From NCBI RefSeq assembly GCF_001984055.1, contig NZ_LYVO01000028.1, positions 1 to 64,000 of the forward strand: a stretch of 64,000 bases of DNA, in the 5' to 3' direction. The translations under genes and the position numbers were made by a program. Shown here piece by piece: positions 34,016 through 42,602 of the stretch. Numbering within the stretch: the stretch's first letter is position 1; each line of letters starts with the position of its first letter. Under the pieces are notes generated by a model that was given only the letters and a program-made list of their open reading frames with translations, was not told where the DNA came from and ran no database searches. The stretch comes from Variovorax sp. KK3. GTDB taxonomy: Bacteria; Pseudomonadota; Gammaproteobacteria; Burkholderiales; Burkholderiaceae_C.

Positions 34016-34939
34016 ATGCGCATGAAGTACACCCACGACCGCCTGGACCTGCTCGAGACCTTCATCCGCATCGGCGAGAGTGGATCGCTGAGCAAGGCCG
34101 CGCGGCTGCTCGGCACCACGCAGCCGACCGCCAGCAGACGCCTGCTGGAGCTCGAGCGCCTGCTGGGCTGCAAGCTCGCGATCCGCAACACGGCGAGCTT
34201 CTCGCTGACCGACGAGGGCCGCTCGCTGCTGGCCGAGGCGCACGACCTGACCGATCGCTGGTCGGGCCTGTCCAGCCGGCTCTCGGGCGGGCAGAGCCGG
34301 CCCGAAGGCACGCTGCGGGTGATCGGTCCCTCGGGCTACGGCACCGGCTTCCTGACCGACGCGGTGACGGACCTGCGGGCCGCGCATCCATCGCTGCGCA
34401 TCGAGCTGACGCTGACCGACCGCGTGGTGGACCTGGCCGCGTCCGGCGCCGAATGCTGGGTGTGCGTGGGCGACGTGCGCGACCCGGGCTTGGTGAGCCG
34501 CCACCTGGGCGCGATGGAGCGGGTACTCATCGCCGCGCCGGCGCTGCTCGAGCGCATCGGGCCGGTCACGCTGGCGCGGCTGTCCTCGCTGCCCTGCGTG
34601 GGCCTGGTGCCATACGTGGACGGCAGCGTGCGCCTGCTCGACAAGTCGGGCCGCTCGCGCCTCGTGCGGCTGGACACGCCGCTCAAGACCGACAGCCTGC
34701 TGTCGAGCTACCGCGCCATCCTGAACGGCGCCGGCATCGGCGCCGCCGCGCCGTGGATGTGCCATGCCGACATGCAGGCCGGGCGCATCCATCGGGTGCT
34801 GCCGCGCTGGTGGCTGGAGCCGATCGGCATCCACGTGGCGCTGCCGCCGGGCTTGTACCGGCCGGCGCGGGTGTCGGCCTTCATCGATGCGTTGAAGCAG
34901 CGCATGCATGCGCTGCCGGGTTTTCGGCCCGCGCAGTGA
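34016..34939 (+). CDS. LysR-family transcriptional regulator
   Basis: 307 residues. The N-terminal HTH (RLDLLETFIRIGESGSLSKAARLLGTTQPTASRRLLELE) and effector-binding domain (LRVIGPSGYGTGFLTDAV onward) are typical. A second in-frame ATG at 34022 is equally possible. It is divergent from the aminotransferase-Bug-amidase operon and is its likely activator. The 66-bp gap between starts is short, so the regulator site probably overlaps both promoters. Ligand unknown. Confidence 0.92.
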   Translation: MRMKYTHDRLDLLETFIRIGESGSLSKAARLLGTTQPTASRRLLELERLLGCKLAIRNTASFSLTDEGRSLLAEAHDLTDRWSGLSSRLSGGQSRPEGTLRVIGPSGYGTGFLTDAVTDLRAAHPSLRIELTLTDRVVDLAASGAECWVCVGDVRDPGLVSRHLGAMERVLIAAPALLERIGPVTLARLSSLPCVGLVPYVDGSVRLLDKSGRSRLVRLDTPLKTDSLLSSYRAILNGAGIGAAAPWMCHADMQAGRIHRVLPRWWLEPIGIHVALPPGLYRPARVSAFIDALKQRMHALPGFRPAQ

Positions 34940-34972
34940 CGACGCGCGAAGCCGCCAGGGCCGTCGGATCGG

Positions 34973-36310
34973 CTAGGGCAGCAGGGGCGCTGCGGGCGCC
35001 TTGCGCGGCGCCGCTGGCTGCTGCTGCTTCTTCTTTTTCTCTTCCTCGCTGCCGAACATCTTCTCGACCTGCTGACCGACGCGCGCGCCGATGGCGGTGC
35101 CCACGCCCGGCAGCACGGCCGTGCCGACCGCGGCGCCCGCCAACGCGCCCCCGGTCAGCGAGACCTGCGGGTCGTCGAGCGTGCCCGCGAGCTTGAGCGG
35201 CAGGCCGACCACGCCGTCGACCAGGTCGATCGCCACGTCGCCGTTCAACCGGCGGTTCAGCACCGTGGCGCTTCCGCTGGCGCTGAGCACGCCGGAACGT
35301 GCCTGCAGGCCGGCGTAGCGCAGCTGGATGCCGTCGCCGGTGTTCTGCGTCTCCAGCGTGCCGGTGAGTTCGTCGAGCGCGGTCTGCCCACCTTTGGCGG
35401 AACCCGGCGCCCCGACCACCTTCGACAGGTCGAAGCCCTTGAGCGTCGCCGGCCGGATGGTGAAGCGGGTGCGGGTGTTGAAGTGCCGGATCAGCTCGCC
35501 GACGTTGTCGCCTTCGCTGCGCACGTCGGTGCGGCCTTCGATGCGGCCCTCGACGGCCTGGTTGCGTCCGAAGGCGCGCACCAGGTCGCCGACGTCGACG
35601 TTGTGCGGGTCCAGCTGTGCGCTCAGGCGCATCCGGCCCTTGTCGGAGGTTTCGAGCGCGGCCTGCCCGTTCCACGTGCCGCCGCCGGCTGCGATCTGCA
35701 CGTCCCAGCGATCCGCTTCGCCCTCGCGCGTGAGGCGCAGCCGGGCTTCGGGCGACACGCCCGGGCGCCAGGCTTCGGCTTCGCGCGGCCGCCATCCCGC
35801 GTCGAAACGCACGTCGGCGTCGTAGGCCAGGGCGAGCTCGCGGCGGTTGATCCAGGTGATGTCGCGCAAGCGCACGCGTTCCACCGGAATGTCTGCCGTG
35901 GTCCAGGCGCCGGCCAGCATGCCGGAGACCTCGCCTCCCTGCCACCGGCCCCGGAAGGCCCGTACCGAGGCCCAATGCAGCACGACGCCTTCGACCTCGA
36001 CGGCTTCGATCGCGATGCTGCGCCGCCACAGCGCATCGAGCCGCGGCCGCAGCACGACGCGGCGCACGGTGATCGGCTTGTCCTGCTCGGTGGCCAAGTT
36101 CTCCAGCACGACGACCGGTGTCGGCCGCAGCGACCAGCTCGCCTCGCCCACGCGCAGCTCGATGCCCGTCGCCTTCTGGAAGCGTTCGCCGATGTCGGCT
36201 GCCAGCGCCTCGTCGTTGGGCAGCAGGCGCCAGGCGTACCAGGCGCCGCCGGCGAGGAGCAGCAGTACGGCCACCAAGGCACCCATCCACCAGCGTCGAG
36301 CATGCGTCAT
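34973..36310 (-). CDS. AsmA-family envelope protein
   Basis: 445 residues. One N-terminal transmembrane helix (about 8-28, GALVAVLLLLAGGAWYAW), then a long beta-rich periplasmic region with AsmA-type repeats (VRRVVLRPRLDALWRRSIAIEAVEVEG) and the C-terminal AsmA_2 part (LDELTGTLETQNTGDGIQLRYAGLQARSG). Before the end lies a Gly/Ala/Val stretch (GALAGAAVGTAVLPGVGTAIGA) and a Lys/Gln-rich tail. AsmA relatives bridge the periplasm and are linked to phospholipid transport and outer-membrane homeostasis. Shorter than TamB-like members. Divergent from the thioesterase gene at 36417. Confidence 0.85.
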   Translation of the reverse strand: MTHARRWWMGALVAVLLLLAGGAWYAWRLLPNDEALAADIGERFQKATGIELRVGEASWSLRPTPVVVLENLATEQDKPITVRRVVLRPRLDALWRRSIAIEAVEVEGVVLHWASVRAFRGRWQGGEVSGMLAGAWTTADIPVERVRLRDITWINRRELALAYDADVRFDAGWRPREAEAWRPGVSPEARLRLTREGEADRWDVQIAAGGGTWNGQAALETSDKGRMRLSAQLDPHNVDVGDLVRAFGRNQAVEGRIEGRTDVRSEGDNVGELIRHFNTRTRFTIRPATLKGFDLSKVVGAPGSAKGGQTALDELTGTLETQNTGDGIQLRYAGLQARSGVLSASGSATVLNRRLNGDVAIDLVDGVVGLPLKLAGTLDDPQVSLTGGALAGAAVGTAVLPGVGTAIGARVGQQVEKMFGSEEEKKKKQQQPAAPRKAPAAPLLP

Positions 36311-36416
36311 GCGGCGAGCTTAGTTCGCGAACCCGGCGACGCCATCGGCCGAGTCCCGATGGCCATGTCAGGACCAGTCGCTATAGTTTTGCGCCACATC
36401 GACCCTGGAGCACCGA

Positions 36417-36845
36417 ATGACCATCTGGAAGAAGAACATCTCGATCGAGGAGCTGACCCGCAGCCACGAGAACACCGCTGTCGCGACGCTGGGCGTCGAG
36501 TTCCTGGAGATCGGCGACGACTTCATCCGCGGGCGCGTGCCGGTGGACACGCGCACGCGCCAGCCTTTCGGCATCTTGCACGGCGGCGTGTCGGTGGTGC
36601 TGGCGGAAACGCTGGGCTCCTGCGGCGCGCACTACTCGGCGCCCGAGGGCCATCGCGCGGTGGGGCTGGACATCAACGCCAACCACATCCGTGCCACCAC
36701 CTCGGGCTGGGTCACGGGCACCGCGCGGCCGGTGCACCGCGGCCGCAGCACGCAGGTGTGGCAGATCGACCTGACCAACGACGCCGGCGAGCTGACCTGC
36801 GTGTCGCGCATCACGATGGCGGTGCTGACCTCGCCGGCCGCCTGA
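36417..36845 (+). CDS. Hotdog-fold thioesterase, YdiI/EntH-like
   Basis: 142 residues. A single hotdog domain with the HGGVSVVLAETLGSCGA helix carrying the catalytic Glu (about residue 64) and GRSTQVWQIDLTNDAG. This matches the YdiI (MenI)/EntH acyl-CoA or acyl-carrier thioesterases. It probably hydrolyses aromatic or other acyl-CoA in the cytoplasm. It precedes the RutG-like permease by 54 bp on the same strand, perhaps cotranscribed. Substrate unknown. Confidence 0.9.
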   Translation: MTIWKKNISIEELTRSHENTAVATLGVEFLEIGDDFIRGRVPVDTRTRQPFGILHGGVSVVLAETLGSCGAHYSAPEGHRAVGLDINANHIRATTSGWVTGTARPVHRGRSTQVWQIDLTNDAGELTCVSRITMAVLTSPAA

Positions 36846-36899
36846 GCACGCGCCTTAGCTCCGGCAACGAACAACGACAACAAGCAAGGACGACAAGCC

Positions 36900-38261
36900 A
36901 TGAGCGATTCCTACTTTCCCCGCTGGCGCGAAGTCACATCGGGCCAGGCCGCAGTGGTGGCGCCCGATGAGCGCCTGCCGTGGCTGCAGACCACGGCGAT
37001 GGGGGTGCAGCACGTGATCGCCATGTTCGGCGCCACGGTGCTGGCGCCGATCCTCATGGGCTTCAATCCGAACATCGCGATCCTGATGAGCGGCATCGGC
37101 ACGCTGATCTTCTTCGTCATCACCGGCGGCCGGGTGCCGAGCTACCTGGGATCGAGCTTCGCCTTCATCGGCGTGGTGATCGCGGCCACCGGCTATGCCG
37201 GCCAGGGGCCGAACACGAACCTGGGCGTGGCGCTCGGCGGCATCATCGTCTGCGGCCTGGTCTACGTGCTGATCGGCGTGCTGGTGGCAGTGACCAACGA
37301 ACGGCACCGCAAGACGGCGCCGCTGCGCGGCGTAGAGGTCGACGAGATCGAGCGCGGCGCCGCGGTGCACTGGATCGAGCGCCTGATGCCGCCGGTGGTG
37401 ACCGGCGCGGTGGTCGCCGTGATCGGCCTCAACCTGGCGAGCATTCCGATCAAGAACATGGCGCCCACCGGCTTCGACACCTGGATGCAGGCCGTCACCT
37501 TTCTGTGCGTGGGCCTGATCGCGGTGTACAGCCGCGGCATGGTGCAGCGGCTGCTGATCCTGATGGGCCTCATCGCCGCCAGCATCGTCTACGCGGTGCT
37601 CACCAACGGCATGGGCCTGGGCAAGCCGATCGACCTGGGCCCGCTCGCCGCGGCACCGTGGTTGGGCATGCCGCAATTCGCGAAGCCGGTTTTCGAGGTC
37701 AACGCGATCCTGCTGATCGCGCCGGTGGCTGTCATTCTGGTGGCGGAGAACCTGGGGCACATCAAGGCGGTGAGTGCAATGACGGGCCGCGATCTCAACC
37801 CCTACCTCGGCCGTGCCTTCATCGGCGACGGCATCGCGACCATGGTGAGCGGCGCGGCCGGCGGCACGGGCGTGACCACCTATGCCGAAAACATCGGCGT
37901 GATGGCCGCCACCAAGATCTACTCGACCGCGATGTTCGTGGTGGCCGCGCTGATCGCGTTGCTGCTGGGCTTCAGTCCGAAGTTCGGTGCGCTGATCCAG
38001 GCCATTCCGCTGCCGGTGATGGGCGGCGTGAGCATCGTGGTGTTCGGGCTGATCGCGGTGGCCGGGGCCAAGATCTGGGTGGACAACCGGGTCGACTTCT
38101 CGCAGAACCGGAATCTCATCGTCGCAGCGATCACGCTGATCCTTGGCACCGGCGACTTCACGTTGAAGTTCGGCCAGTTCGCGTTGGGTGGCATCGGGAC
38201 CGCCACCTTCGGCGCGATCCTGCTTTACGCCCTGCTCAACCGCTCGCGCGCCACGGCCTGA
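36900..38261 (+). CDS. NCS2 uracil/xanthine permease, RutG-like
   Basis: 453 residues with about 12-14 transmembrane helices. From VVAPDERLPWLQTTAMGVQHVIAMFGATVLAPILMG through VAENLGHIKAVSAMTGRDLNPYLGRAF and GGTGVTTYAENIGVMAATK the sequence tracks E. coli RutG closely. The NCS2 glutamate of the AENLGH motif and the second motif TYAENIG are intact, supporting proton-coupled nucleobase uptake. A charged cytoplasmic loop (TNERHRKTAPLRGVEVDEIERG, about 130-150) is longer than in RutG. No rut genes surround it. Its last 37 bp overlap the end of the facing hypothetical gene. Confidence 0.92.
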   Translation: MSDSYFPRWREVTSGQAAVVAPDERLPWLQTTAMGVQHVIAMFGATVLAPILMGFNPNIAILMSGIGTLIFFVITGGRVPSYLGSSFAFIGVVIAATGYAGQGPNTNLGVALGGIIVCGLVYVLIGVLVAVTNERHRKTAPLRGVEVDEIERGAAVHWIERLMPPVVTGAVVAVIGLNLASIPIKNMAPTGFDTWMQAVTFLCVGLIAVYSRGMVQRLLILMGLIAASIVYAVLTNGMGLGKPIDLGPLAAAPWLGMPQFAKPVFEVNAILLIAPVAVILVAENLGHIKAVSAMTGRDLNPYLGRAFIGDGIATMVSGAAGGTGVTTYAENIGVMAATKIYSTAMFVVAALIALLLGFSPKFGALIQAIPLPVMGGVSIVVFGLIAVAGAKIWVDNRVDFSQNRNLIVAAITLILGTGDFTLKFGQFALGGIGTATFGAILLYALLNRSRATA

Positions 38262-38602
38262 GGCGGGCGCCAGCGCGGCACGGCGCGCGCGCGGTAGATG
38301 CGCATCACGCGCGCCATCAACTCCTGGAACAGGCCGAGCGGATCATTCACCATGCGCGCGACCGGATAGCTGCCCAGCGCGAAGCCCGCGAAGTGGATCT
38401 GCACGCGGTCGAAATAGAGATACAGCCCTCGGCCGGCATCCTGCAGACAGCGCTCGGCGGTATCGAAGACGTCGCCGGTGTGCGCTTCGGCCTGCGCCGC
38501 GGCGCCCAGGCTGTAGGTGTACAGGTGGGCGTTCACCGTGCGGATGTCGAGGATGGGCTGCATCGAAGTCGAGAGCACGCCTGTGAAGGAAAATAGGCGC
38601 AC
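38225..38602 (-). CDS. Hypothetical protein (about 112-125 aa)
   Basis: Not recognised. Soluble, with aromatic-rich GRGLYLYFDRVQIHFAGFALG (about 57-77) and a basic Arg-rich tail. The first start (GTG at 38602) gives 125 residues; an ATG at 38563 (MQPILDIRTVNAHLY) gives 112 and may be the true start. Neither has a clear Shine-Dalgarno. The 3' end overlaps the permease gene by 37 bp. The composition and aromatic pattern look like a real protein rather than a shadow of the permease, but support is moderate. Confidence 0.5.
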   Translation of the reverse strand: MRLFSFTGVLSTSMQPILDIRTVNAHLYTYSLGAAAQAEAHTGDVFDTAERCLQDAGRGLYLYFDRVQIHFAGFALGSYPVARMVNDPLGLFQELMARVMRIYRARAVPRWRPPQAVARERLSRA

Positions 38603-38805
38603 CAGTCATTTTGGGAAGCGCGCAGTCTGCATAAGGTACTCAGCCATTGGTGTAGGAGAAGTTCCCGTTCACCGACGTGCAGCCCACCGCTCAAAGTGAA
38701 ACCTGGTGCAAGAAATGTTGTGCCGAATGGCGCTTTCAAGGACGCTCGCCAGGGCTTCATCCCCTTGCCCGTTAGACTTCCACGCTTTTCGCACACACGT
38801 TTTCC

Positions 38806-39561
38806 ATGGCCGATGCATCCGCCGCGCGCACCCGAGCGGTTTTCGAATTCAAGAGCGCGACGCTTCCGCTGATTGCCGTGATCCTGAAGACGGCCGACCT
38901 GGACGTGCTGGCCGCGGCGCTCGACGTCCAGTTGGCCGACTCGCCCGACTTCTTCGACCAGGAGCCGGTGGTCATCGACCTGTCGCAGCTGCAGGAGGCC
39001 GAAGCCCCCGCCGATATCGACTTCCCCGCCCTGCGCACCCTGCTGGCGCGCCACCAGACGCAACCGATCGCGGTGCGCGGCGGCAGCGATGTGCAGCATG
39101 CGGCCGCGCGAGCGGCCGGCCTGTCGGTGACGGCCATGCCGGTGGCCCCGACGCCGAGCCCGCGGCCACCTGCGCCGGCGGTGGAGGCGCCACAGCCGCA
39201 GATCGTGCGCGAGGTGCCGGTGCCGGCCAATGGCACGCTGGTCATCGACAAGCCGCTGCGCTCGGGCCAGCAGGTGTACGCGCGCGGCGGCGACGTGGTG
39301 GTGACTGCGGTCGTCAACTACGGCGCCGAAGTCATCGCCGACGGCAACGTGCACGTGTACGCACCGCTGCGCGGCAAGGCGATCGCCGGGGCGCGCGGCA
39401 ACACCGAGGCGCGCATCTTCACCACCTGCATGGAGGCGGAGCTGGTCGCGATCGCCGGGATCTACCGCACCTCGGAAGTCGCGCTGCCGGAGCAGGTTGC
39501 GGGCAAACCGGCACAGATCTCGCTGGACGGAAAAAAAATCGTGATGAGCGCGATCGAATGA
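38806..39561 (+). CDS. minC: Septum site-determining protein MinC
   Basis: 251 residues. N-terminal domain (FEFKSATLPLIAVILKTADLD, about 10-105), a Pro/Ala-rich linker (TPSPRPPAPAVEAPQPQ, about 118-134), and the C-terminal beta-helix (SGQQVYARGGDVVVTAVVNYGAEVIADGNVHVYAPLRGKAIAGARGN). Inhibits FtsZ assembly away from mid-cell together with MinD. First of minC-minD-minE, with an 80-bp gap to minD that contains a hairpin repeat. The 203-bp gap before it shows no recognised promoter beyond AT-richer patches. Confidence 0.97.
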   Translation: MADASAARTRAVFEFKSATLPLIAVILKTADLDVLAAALDVQLADSPDFFDQEPVVIDLSQLQEAEAPADIDFPALRTLLARHQTQPIAVRGGSDVQHAAARAAGLSVTAMPVAPTPSPRPPAPAVEAPQPQIVREVPVPANGTLVIDKPLRSGQQVYARGGDVVVTAVVNYGAEVIADGNVHVYAPLRGKAIAGARGNTEARIFTTCMEAELVAIAGIYRTSEVALPEQVAGKPAQISLDGKKIVMSAIE

Positions 39562-39574
39562 GCCCCCTGGCTTG

Positions 39575-39598
39575 CCGCCTTGAGGCGGCCCGGCGGCG
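39575..39598. repeat. Second copy of the hairpin repeat, between minC and minD
   Basis: GCCGCC-TTGA-GGCGGC (39574-39589) forms a perfect stem and, with the following CCCGGCGGCG, matches the repeat at 20647-20670 in 23 of 24 positions. A dispersed element placed inside an operon; it may affect minC/minD message levels. Confidence 0.6.
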
Positions 39599-39641
39599 CC
39601 TTCGCGCGACGAACTGAACAACTGAACATAGAAGGAACGCA

Positions 39642-40460
39642 ATGGCAGCCAAGATTGTGGTGGTGACCTCGGGCAAGGGCGGCGTCGGCAAGACGACCAC
39701 GAGCGCGAGCTTCGCGTCCGGGCTCGCGCTGGCGGGCAAGAAGACGGCTGTGATCGACTTCGACGTGGGCCTGCGCAACCTCGACCTGATCATGGGTTGC
39801 GAGCGCCGCGTGGTGTACGACCTGATTAACGTGATCCAGGGCGAGGCCAACCTGAGCCAGGCGCTGATCAAGGACAAGCAGTCCGACAACCTGTTCGTGC
39901 TGGCCGCCTCGCAGACACGCGACAAGGATGCGCTGAAGCAGGAAGGCGTCGAGAAGATCCTCAAGGAACTCGACGAGCAGGGCTTCGACTACATCGTGTG
40001 CGACTCGCCGGCCGGCATCGAGACCGGCGCGCTGATGGCGATGCACTTCGCCGACGAGGCGCTCATCGTCACCAACCCCGAGGTGTCGTCGGTGCGCGAC
40101 TCCGACCGGATCCTCGGCATGCTGGGCTCGAAGACCAAGCGCGCCAAGGAAGGCGGCGAACCGATCAAGGAACACCTGCTGATCACGCGCTACAACCCGA
40201 ACCGCGTGGCGGGCGGGCAGATGCTGTCGCTGGAGGACATCCAGGACATCCTGCGGATCAAGCTGATCGGCGTGATCCCCGAGTCCGAAAGCGTGCTGCA
40301 GGCCTCCAACCAGGGCATCCCGGTGATCCACGACAGCGAAAGCATCGTGGCGCAGGCCTATGCCGACGTGATTGCGCGTTTTCTCGGCGAGGACAAGCCG
40401 ATGCGCTTCGTCGACGCGGAGAAGCCCAGCTTCTTCAAGCGCTTCTTCGGCGGGAGGTAA
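39642..40460 (+). CDS. minD: Septum site-determining ATPase MinD
   Basis: 272 residues. Deviant Walker A KGGVGKTTT near the N-terminus (about 10-18), switch motifs DFDVGLRNLD and CDSPAGIETGA, and a C-terminal amphipathic membrane-targeting tail ending FFKRFFGG. It cycles on the membrane with ATP, recruits MinC and is released by MinE. AGAAGGAACGCA before the ATG is a good ribosome site. Followed by minE 3 bp after its stop. Confidence 0.98.
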   Translation: MAAKIVVVTSGKGGVGKTTTSASFASGLALAGKKTAVIDFDVGLRNLDLIMGCERRVVYDLINVIQGEANLSQALIKDKQSDNLFVLAASQTRDKDALKQEGVEKILKELDEQGFDYIVCDSPAGIETGALMAMHFADEALIVTNPEVSSVRDSDRILGMLGSKTKRAKEGGEPIKEHLLITRYNPNRVAGGQMLSLEDIQDILRIKLIGVIPESESVLQASNQGIPVIHDSESIVAQAYADVIARFLGEDKPMRFVDAEKPSFFKRFFGGR

Positions 40461-40463
40461 GGG

Positions 40464-40742
40464 ATGTCGTTTTTCTCGTTCCTGCTGGGCGAAAAGAAGA
40501 AGACGGCGGCTGTCGCGAAAGAGCGGCTGCAGATCATCCTGGCGCACGAGCGCAGCAGCCTCAGTGGCAAGCGTCGCCCGGACTACCTGCCCGAGCTGCA
40601 GCGCGAGCTGATCGCCGTGATCTCGAAGTACGTGTCGATCAATGCCGAGGACATCAAGGTCAACCTGGAGAGGCAGGACGACCTGGAGGTGCTCGAGGTC
40701 AAGATCGAACTGCCGGACGGCACGGCCCTCGCGGCGCGTTGA
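40464..40742 (+). CDS. minE: Cell division topological specificity factor MinE
   Basis: 92 residues, normal length. N-terminal [12 protein letters not shown] membrane-targeting helix, anti-MinCD part [14 protein letters not shown], and topological-specificity domain ([18 protein letters not shown]...[19 protein letters not shown]). It stimulates MinD ATPase and places the Z ring at mid-cell. It starts directly after minD. A short GGCTCC/GGAGCC stem lies just beyond its stop, before the facing hydrolase gene. Confidence 0.97.
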   Translation: MSFFSFLLGEKKKTAAVAKERLQIILAHERSSLSGKRRPDYLPELQRELIAVISKYVSINAEDIKVNLERQDDLEVLEVKIELPDGTALAAR

Positions 40743-40769
40743 ACGGCTCCGGGCTGCTGGAGCCCAGCT

Positions 40770-41675
40770 TCACGCCGCCGCGATGAAGGCGGTGACCTGC
40801 TGCAGCACGGGCGGATCGCGCAGGATGCGGCGGTGGCCCAGCGCCTCGGTGGCGACCAGCCGGGCGCCGGCAATCGCGTCGCGGTAGGCCACGCCGTCGG
40901 CGAAGCGGTTCACGCGGTCGTCGCGGTCGTGCACCACCAGCGTGGGCTGCACGATACGCGGGCCCACGGCCGCGGGCTCAAGCAAGGGCATCAGGATGCC
41001 TTCGCGCGCCTCGATCCGGTGCTGCATCGCTGCACGGGTGCGTTCGCTGAGGCCGAACACATGGGCGAAGTAGCGGGTAAAGGCATGCGGCGAGGCCGGC
41101 GGCGCCAACAGCACCAGGCGCTCGGCACGCGCGCCGCGGCTCGCAGCGTAGGCAAGCGCATTGGCGCCCAGGGAGTGGGCTGCAATGGCCTTGAGCGGCG
41201 ACCCTTCCAGCGCCAGCCGCGCCGTGACGTACTCGATGGCGCGTGCGAACTGCGCGAGGTTGCTCGCCGTGCCGTCGCTGCGGCCGTGGGCCGGCATCTC
41301 CAGCAAGAGCGGCGAGAGCCCGGCGGCCGCAAGCGTCTGCGCCAGCGGCACCATCTGGCCGGCATGGCCGCCCCAACCATGGACCAACAGCACGAGCGGT
41401 GCATCGGGCATCGAGGCGATGGGCGCATAGAGGCCCAGGCTGGTTTGCTCGAAGGCCCAGGCTTCGCGTTGCCATTCAGCGCCAGGCCCATCGGGACGGT
41501 TGAGCCACTTGAGCGGCAACGGCGTACCGAAGAGACGATGGGCCGCGCGCACGCCCATGGCTGGCCAGGCTCGCTCGGAGGCAGCCAGCAACAGACGCAA
41601 GGCGCGCATCCAGGGGCTCGCACCGTAGTAGTTGGAAGTCGCGGCCGCAGCCGCCGTGGAAGTGGCAGTCGACAT
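40770..41675 (-). CDS. Alpha/beta hydrolase
   Basis: 301 residues. Oxyanion loop LLVHGWGGHAGQM, nucleophile elbow AHSLGANALAYA (Ala instead of the first Gly of GxSxG), acid in HDRDDRVN and a C-terminal LGHRRIL histidine, so the triad is complete. Probably an esterase. Start at 41675 follows GGGAG; an in-frame ATG at 41714 is less likely. It lies 16 bp after a 37-residue membrane protein gene and under the same palindromic operator, so it is probably the regulated enzyme of the TetR unit. Confidence 0.85.
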   Translation of the reverse strand: MSTATSTAAAAATSNYYGASPWMRALRLLLAASERAWPAMGVRAAHRLFGTPLPLKWLNRPDGPGAEWQREAWAFEQTSLGLYAPIASMPDAPLVLLVHGWGGHAGQMVPLAQTLAAAGLSPLLLEMPAHGRSDGTASNLAQFARAIEYVTARLALEGSPLKAIAAHSLGANALAYAASRGARAERLVLLAPPASPHAFTRYFAHVFGLSERTRAAMQHRIEAREGILMPLLEPAAVGPRIVQPTLVVHDRDDRVNRFADGVAYRDAIAGARLVATEALGHRRILRDPPVLQQVTAFIAAA

Positions 41676-41691
41676 GGCGGGCTCCCGCGGC

Positions 41692-41805
41692 TCAGTACCA
41701 GACCCACTCTTCATTGCTGCGGGGCAGGCTGCGCACGGTATCTACGACCGTGCGCACACCCAGCCCGACCAGGCAGGCACCGAGGAACAACAAGGCGATC
41801 AACAT
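41692..41805 (-). CDS. 37-residue single-pass membrane protein, unknown
   Basis: MLIALLFLGACLVGLGVRTV forms a transmembrane helix (residues about 2-19), followed by a polar tail ending NEEWVWY. AAAGGAGAAA, a near-perfect Shine-Dalgarno, sits 2-11 bases before the ATG (41805), and a perfect 14-bp palindrome starts 15 bp upstream, indicating a regulated promoter. The hydrolase gene follows 16 bp later. Such tiny proteins are easily missed by annotation. The role is unknown; it could anchor or regulate the hydrolase. Confidence 0.65.
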   Translation of the reverse strand: MLIALLFLGACLVGLGVRTVVDTVRSLPRSNEEWVWY

Positions 41806-41815
41806 GACTTTCTCC

Positions 41816-41839
41816 TTTATCGCACGATCGTGCGAAATA
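41816..41839. promoter_or_regulatory. TetR operator in front of the small-protein/hydrolase unit
   Basis: Contains the perfect palindrome CGCACGATCGTGCG (41821-41834) flanked by AT-rich bases. Its right half TCGTGCGAAATA is identical to a site just upstream of tetR (42495-42516). It lies between the end of tetR (41880) and the start at 41805, right before the ribosome site. Repression by the adjacent TetR protein is the simplest reading. Confidence 0.65.
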
Positions 41840-41879
41840 TAAGCGAACAAGGGGCGGTGGTTCGGACGGACATGGGGCT

Positions 41880-42482
41880 TCAGGCGCGGTAGCTCGCGAC
41901 CGTTCGCTGCCACGAATGCAGGGCGCGGTCGCCTGCACGGCTGTCGCGCAGGAAGCGCGCGTCGTGCAGCAGGGACATGATGAGGCCGTTGATTTCGCTG
42001 ACCAGCTGTGCCGGATCGGTGTCGGCCCGCAGTTCGCCGGTGTCCACGGCCTGCTGCACGCTGCGCCGCAATGCGGCGCGCCAGCGCGTGACTTCCTCGA
42101 CCAGCACGTCGCGCAACTCGCCCTCGCGGTCGTCGAGCTCGAAGGCGCCCGCCGTGTAGATGCAGCCGGTTTCGGATTCGACGTCGCGGGTGCGCACGAT
42201 CCAGCGGGCGACGATGTCGTCGAGACGAGCCAGGCCCTTGGGCTTTTGCATGGCGGGCACGAAGACGTCGGCCAGGAAGCGGCGCCCGAATTCCTCGATG
42301 ACCGCCTTTTGCAGCGCCTCGCGCGAACTCACGCGCGAGAAGACGCCGCTCTTGGACAGGCCCAGCCGCGTGGCCACGGCCTGCAGCGTGATGGCTTCCA
42401 GTCCCTCGGCCGAGGCGAGATCCATTGCCGCGCCGACGATGGCGGTACGGGTCATCTCGCTCTTCTGGGTCTTCGCATCCAT
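41880..42482 (-). CDS. TetR-family transcriptional regulator
   Basis: 200 residues. N-terminal HTH (RTAIVGAAMDLASAEGLEAITLQAVATRLGLSKSGVFSRVSSREALQKAVIEEF, about 11-65) and a C-terminal TetR_C domain with SETGCIYTAGAFELDDREG, typical of YxaF/LmrA/CGMCC-like members. Start ATG at 42482. One operator-like palindrome lies 13-34 bp before its start and another before the 37-residue protein gene, so autoregulation and control of the downstream unit are likely. The phasin gene is divergent, 120 bp away. Ligand unknown, perhaps the hydrolase substrate or product. Confidence 0.92.
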   Translation of the reverse strand: MDAKTQKSEMTRTAIVGAAMDLASAEGLEAITLQAVATRLGLSKSGVFSRVSSREALQKAVIEEFGRRFLADVFVPAMQKPKGLARLDDIVARWIVRTRDVESETGCIYTAGAFELDDREGELRDVLVEEVTRWRAALRRSVQQAVDTGELRADTDPAQLVSEINGLIMSLLHDARFLRDSRAGDRALHSWQRTVASYRA

Positions 42483-42494
42483 GATGGCGCTAAA

Positions 42495-42516
42495 TTTAGC
42501 ACAGTCGTGCGAAATA
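42495..42516. promoter_or_regulatory. TetR operator in the tetR/phasin divergent region
   Basis: TTTAGCACAGTCGTGCGAAATA carries GCAC-N4-GTGC arms. It matches the 41816-41839 site over 18 of 24 positions, with identical right half. Positioned 13 bp before the tetR start and 87 bp from the phasin start, it may repress both. Confidence 0.6.
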
Positions 42517-42602
42517 GCAAGCCGCAAAGAATTCGGGCTTTGCAGCTTCCATGGAGGCGGCATCCCGGCGTATCGTGGCGGCTCCAACCACAACCCGGAG
42601 AG

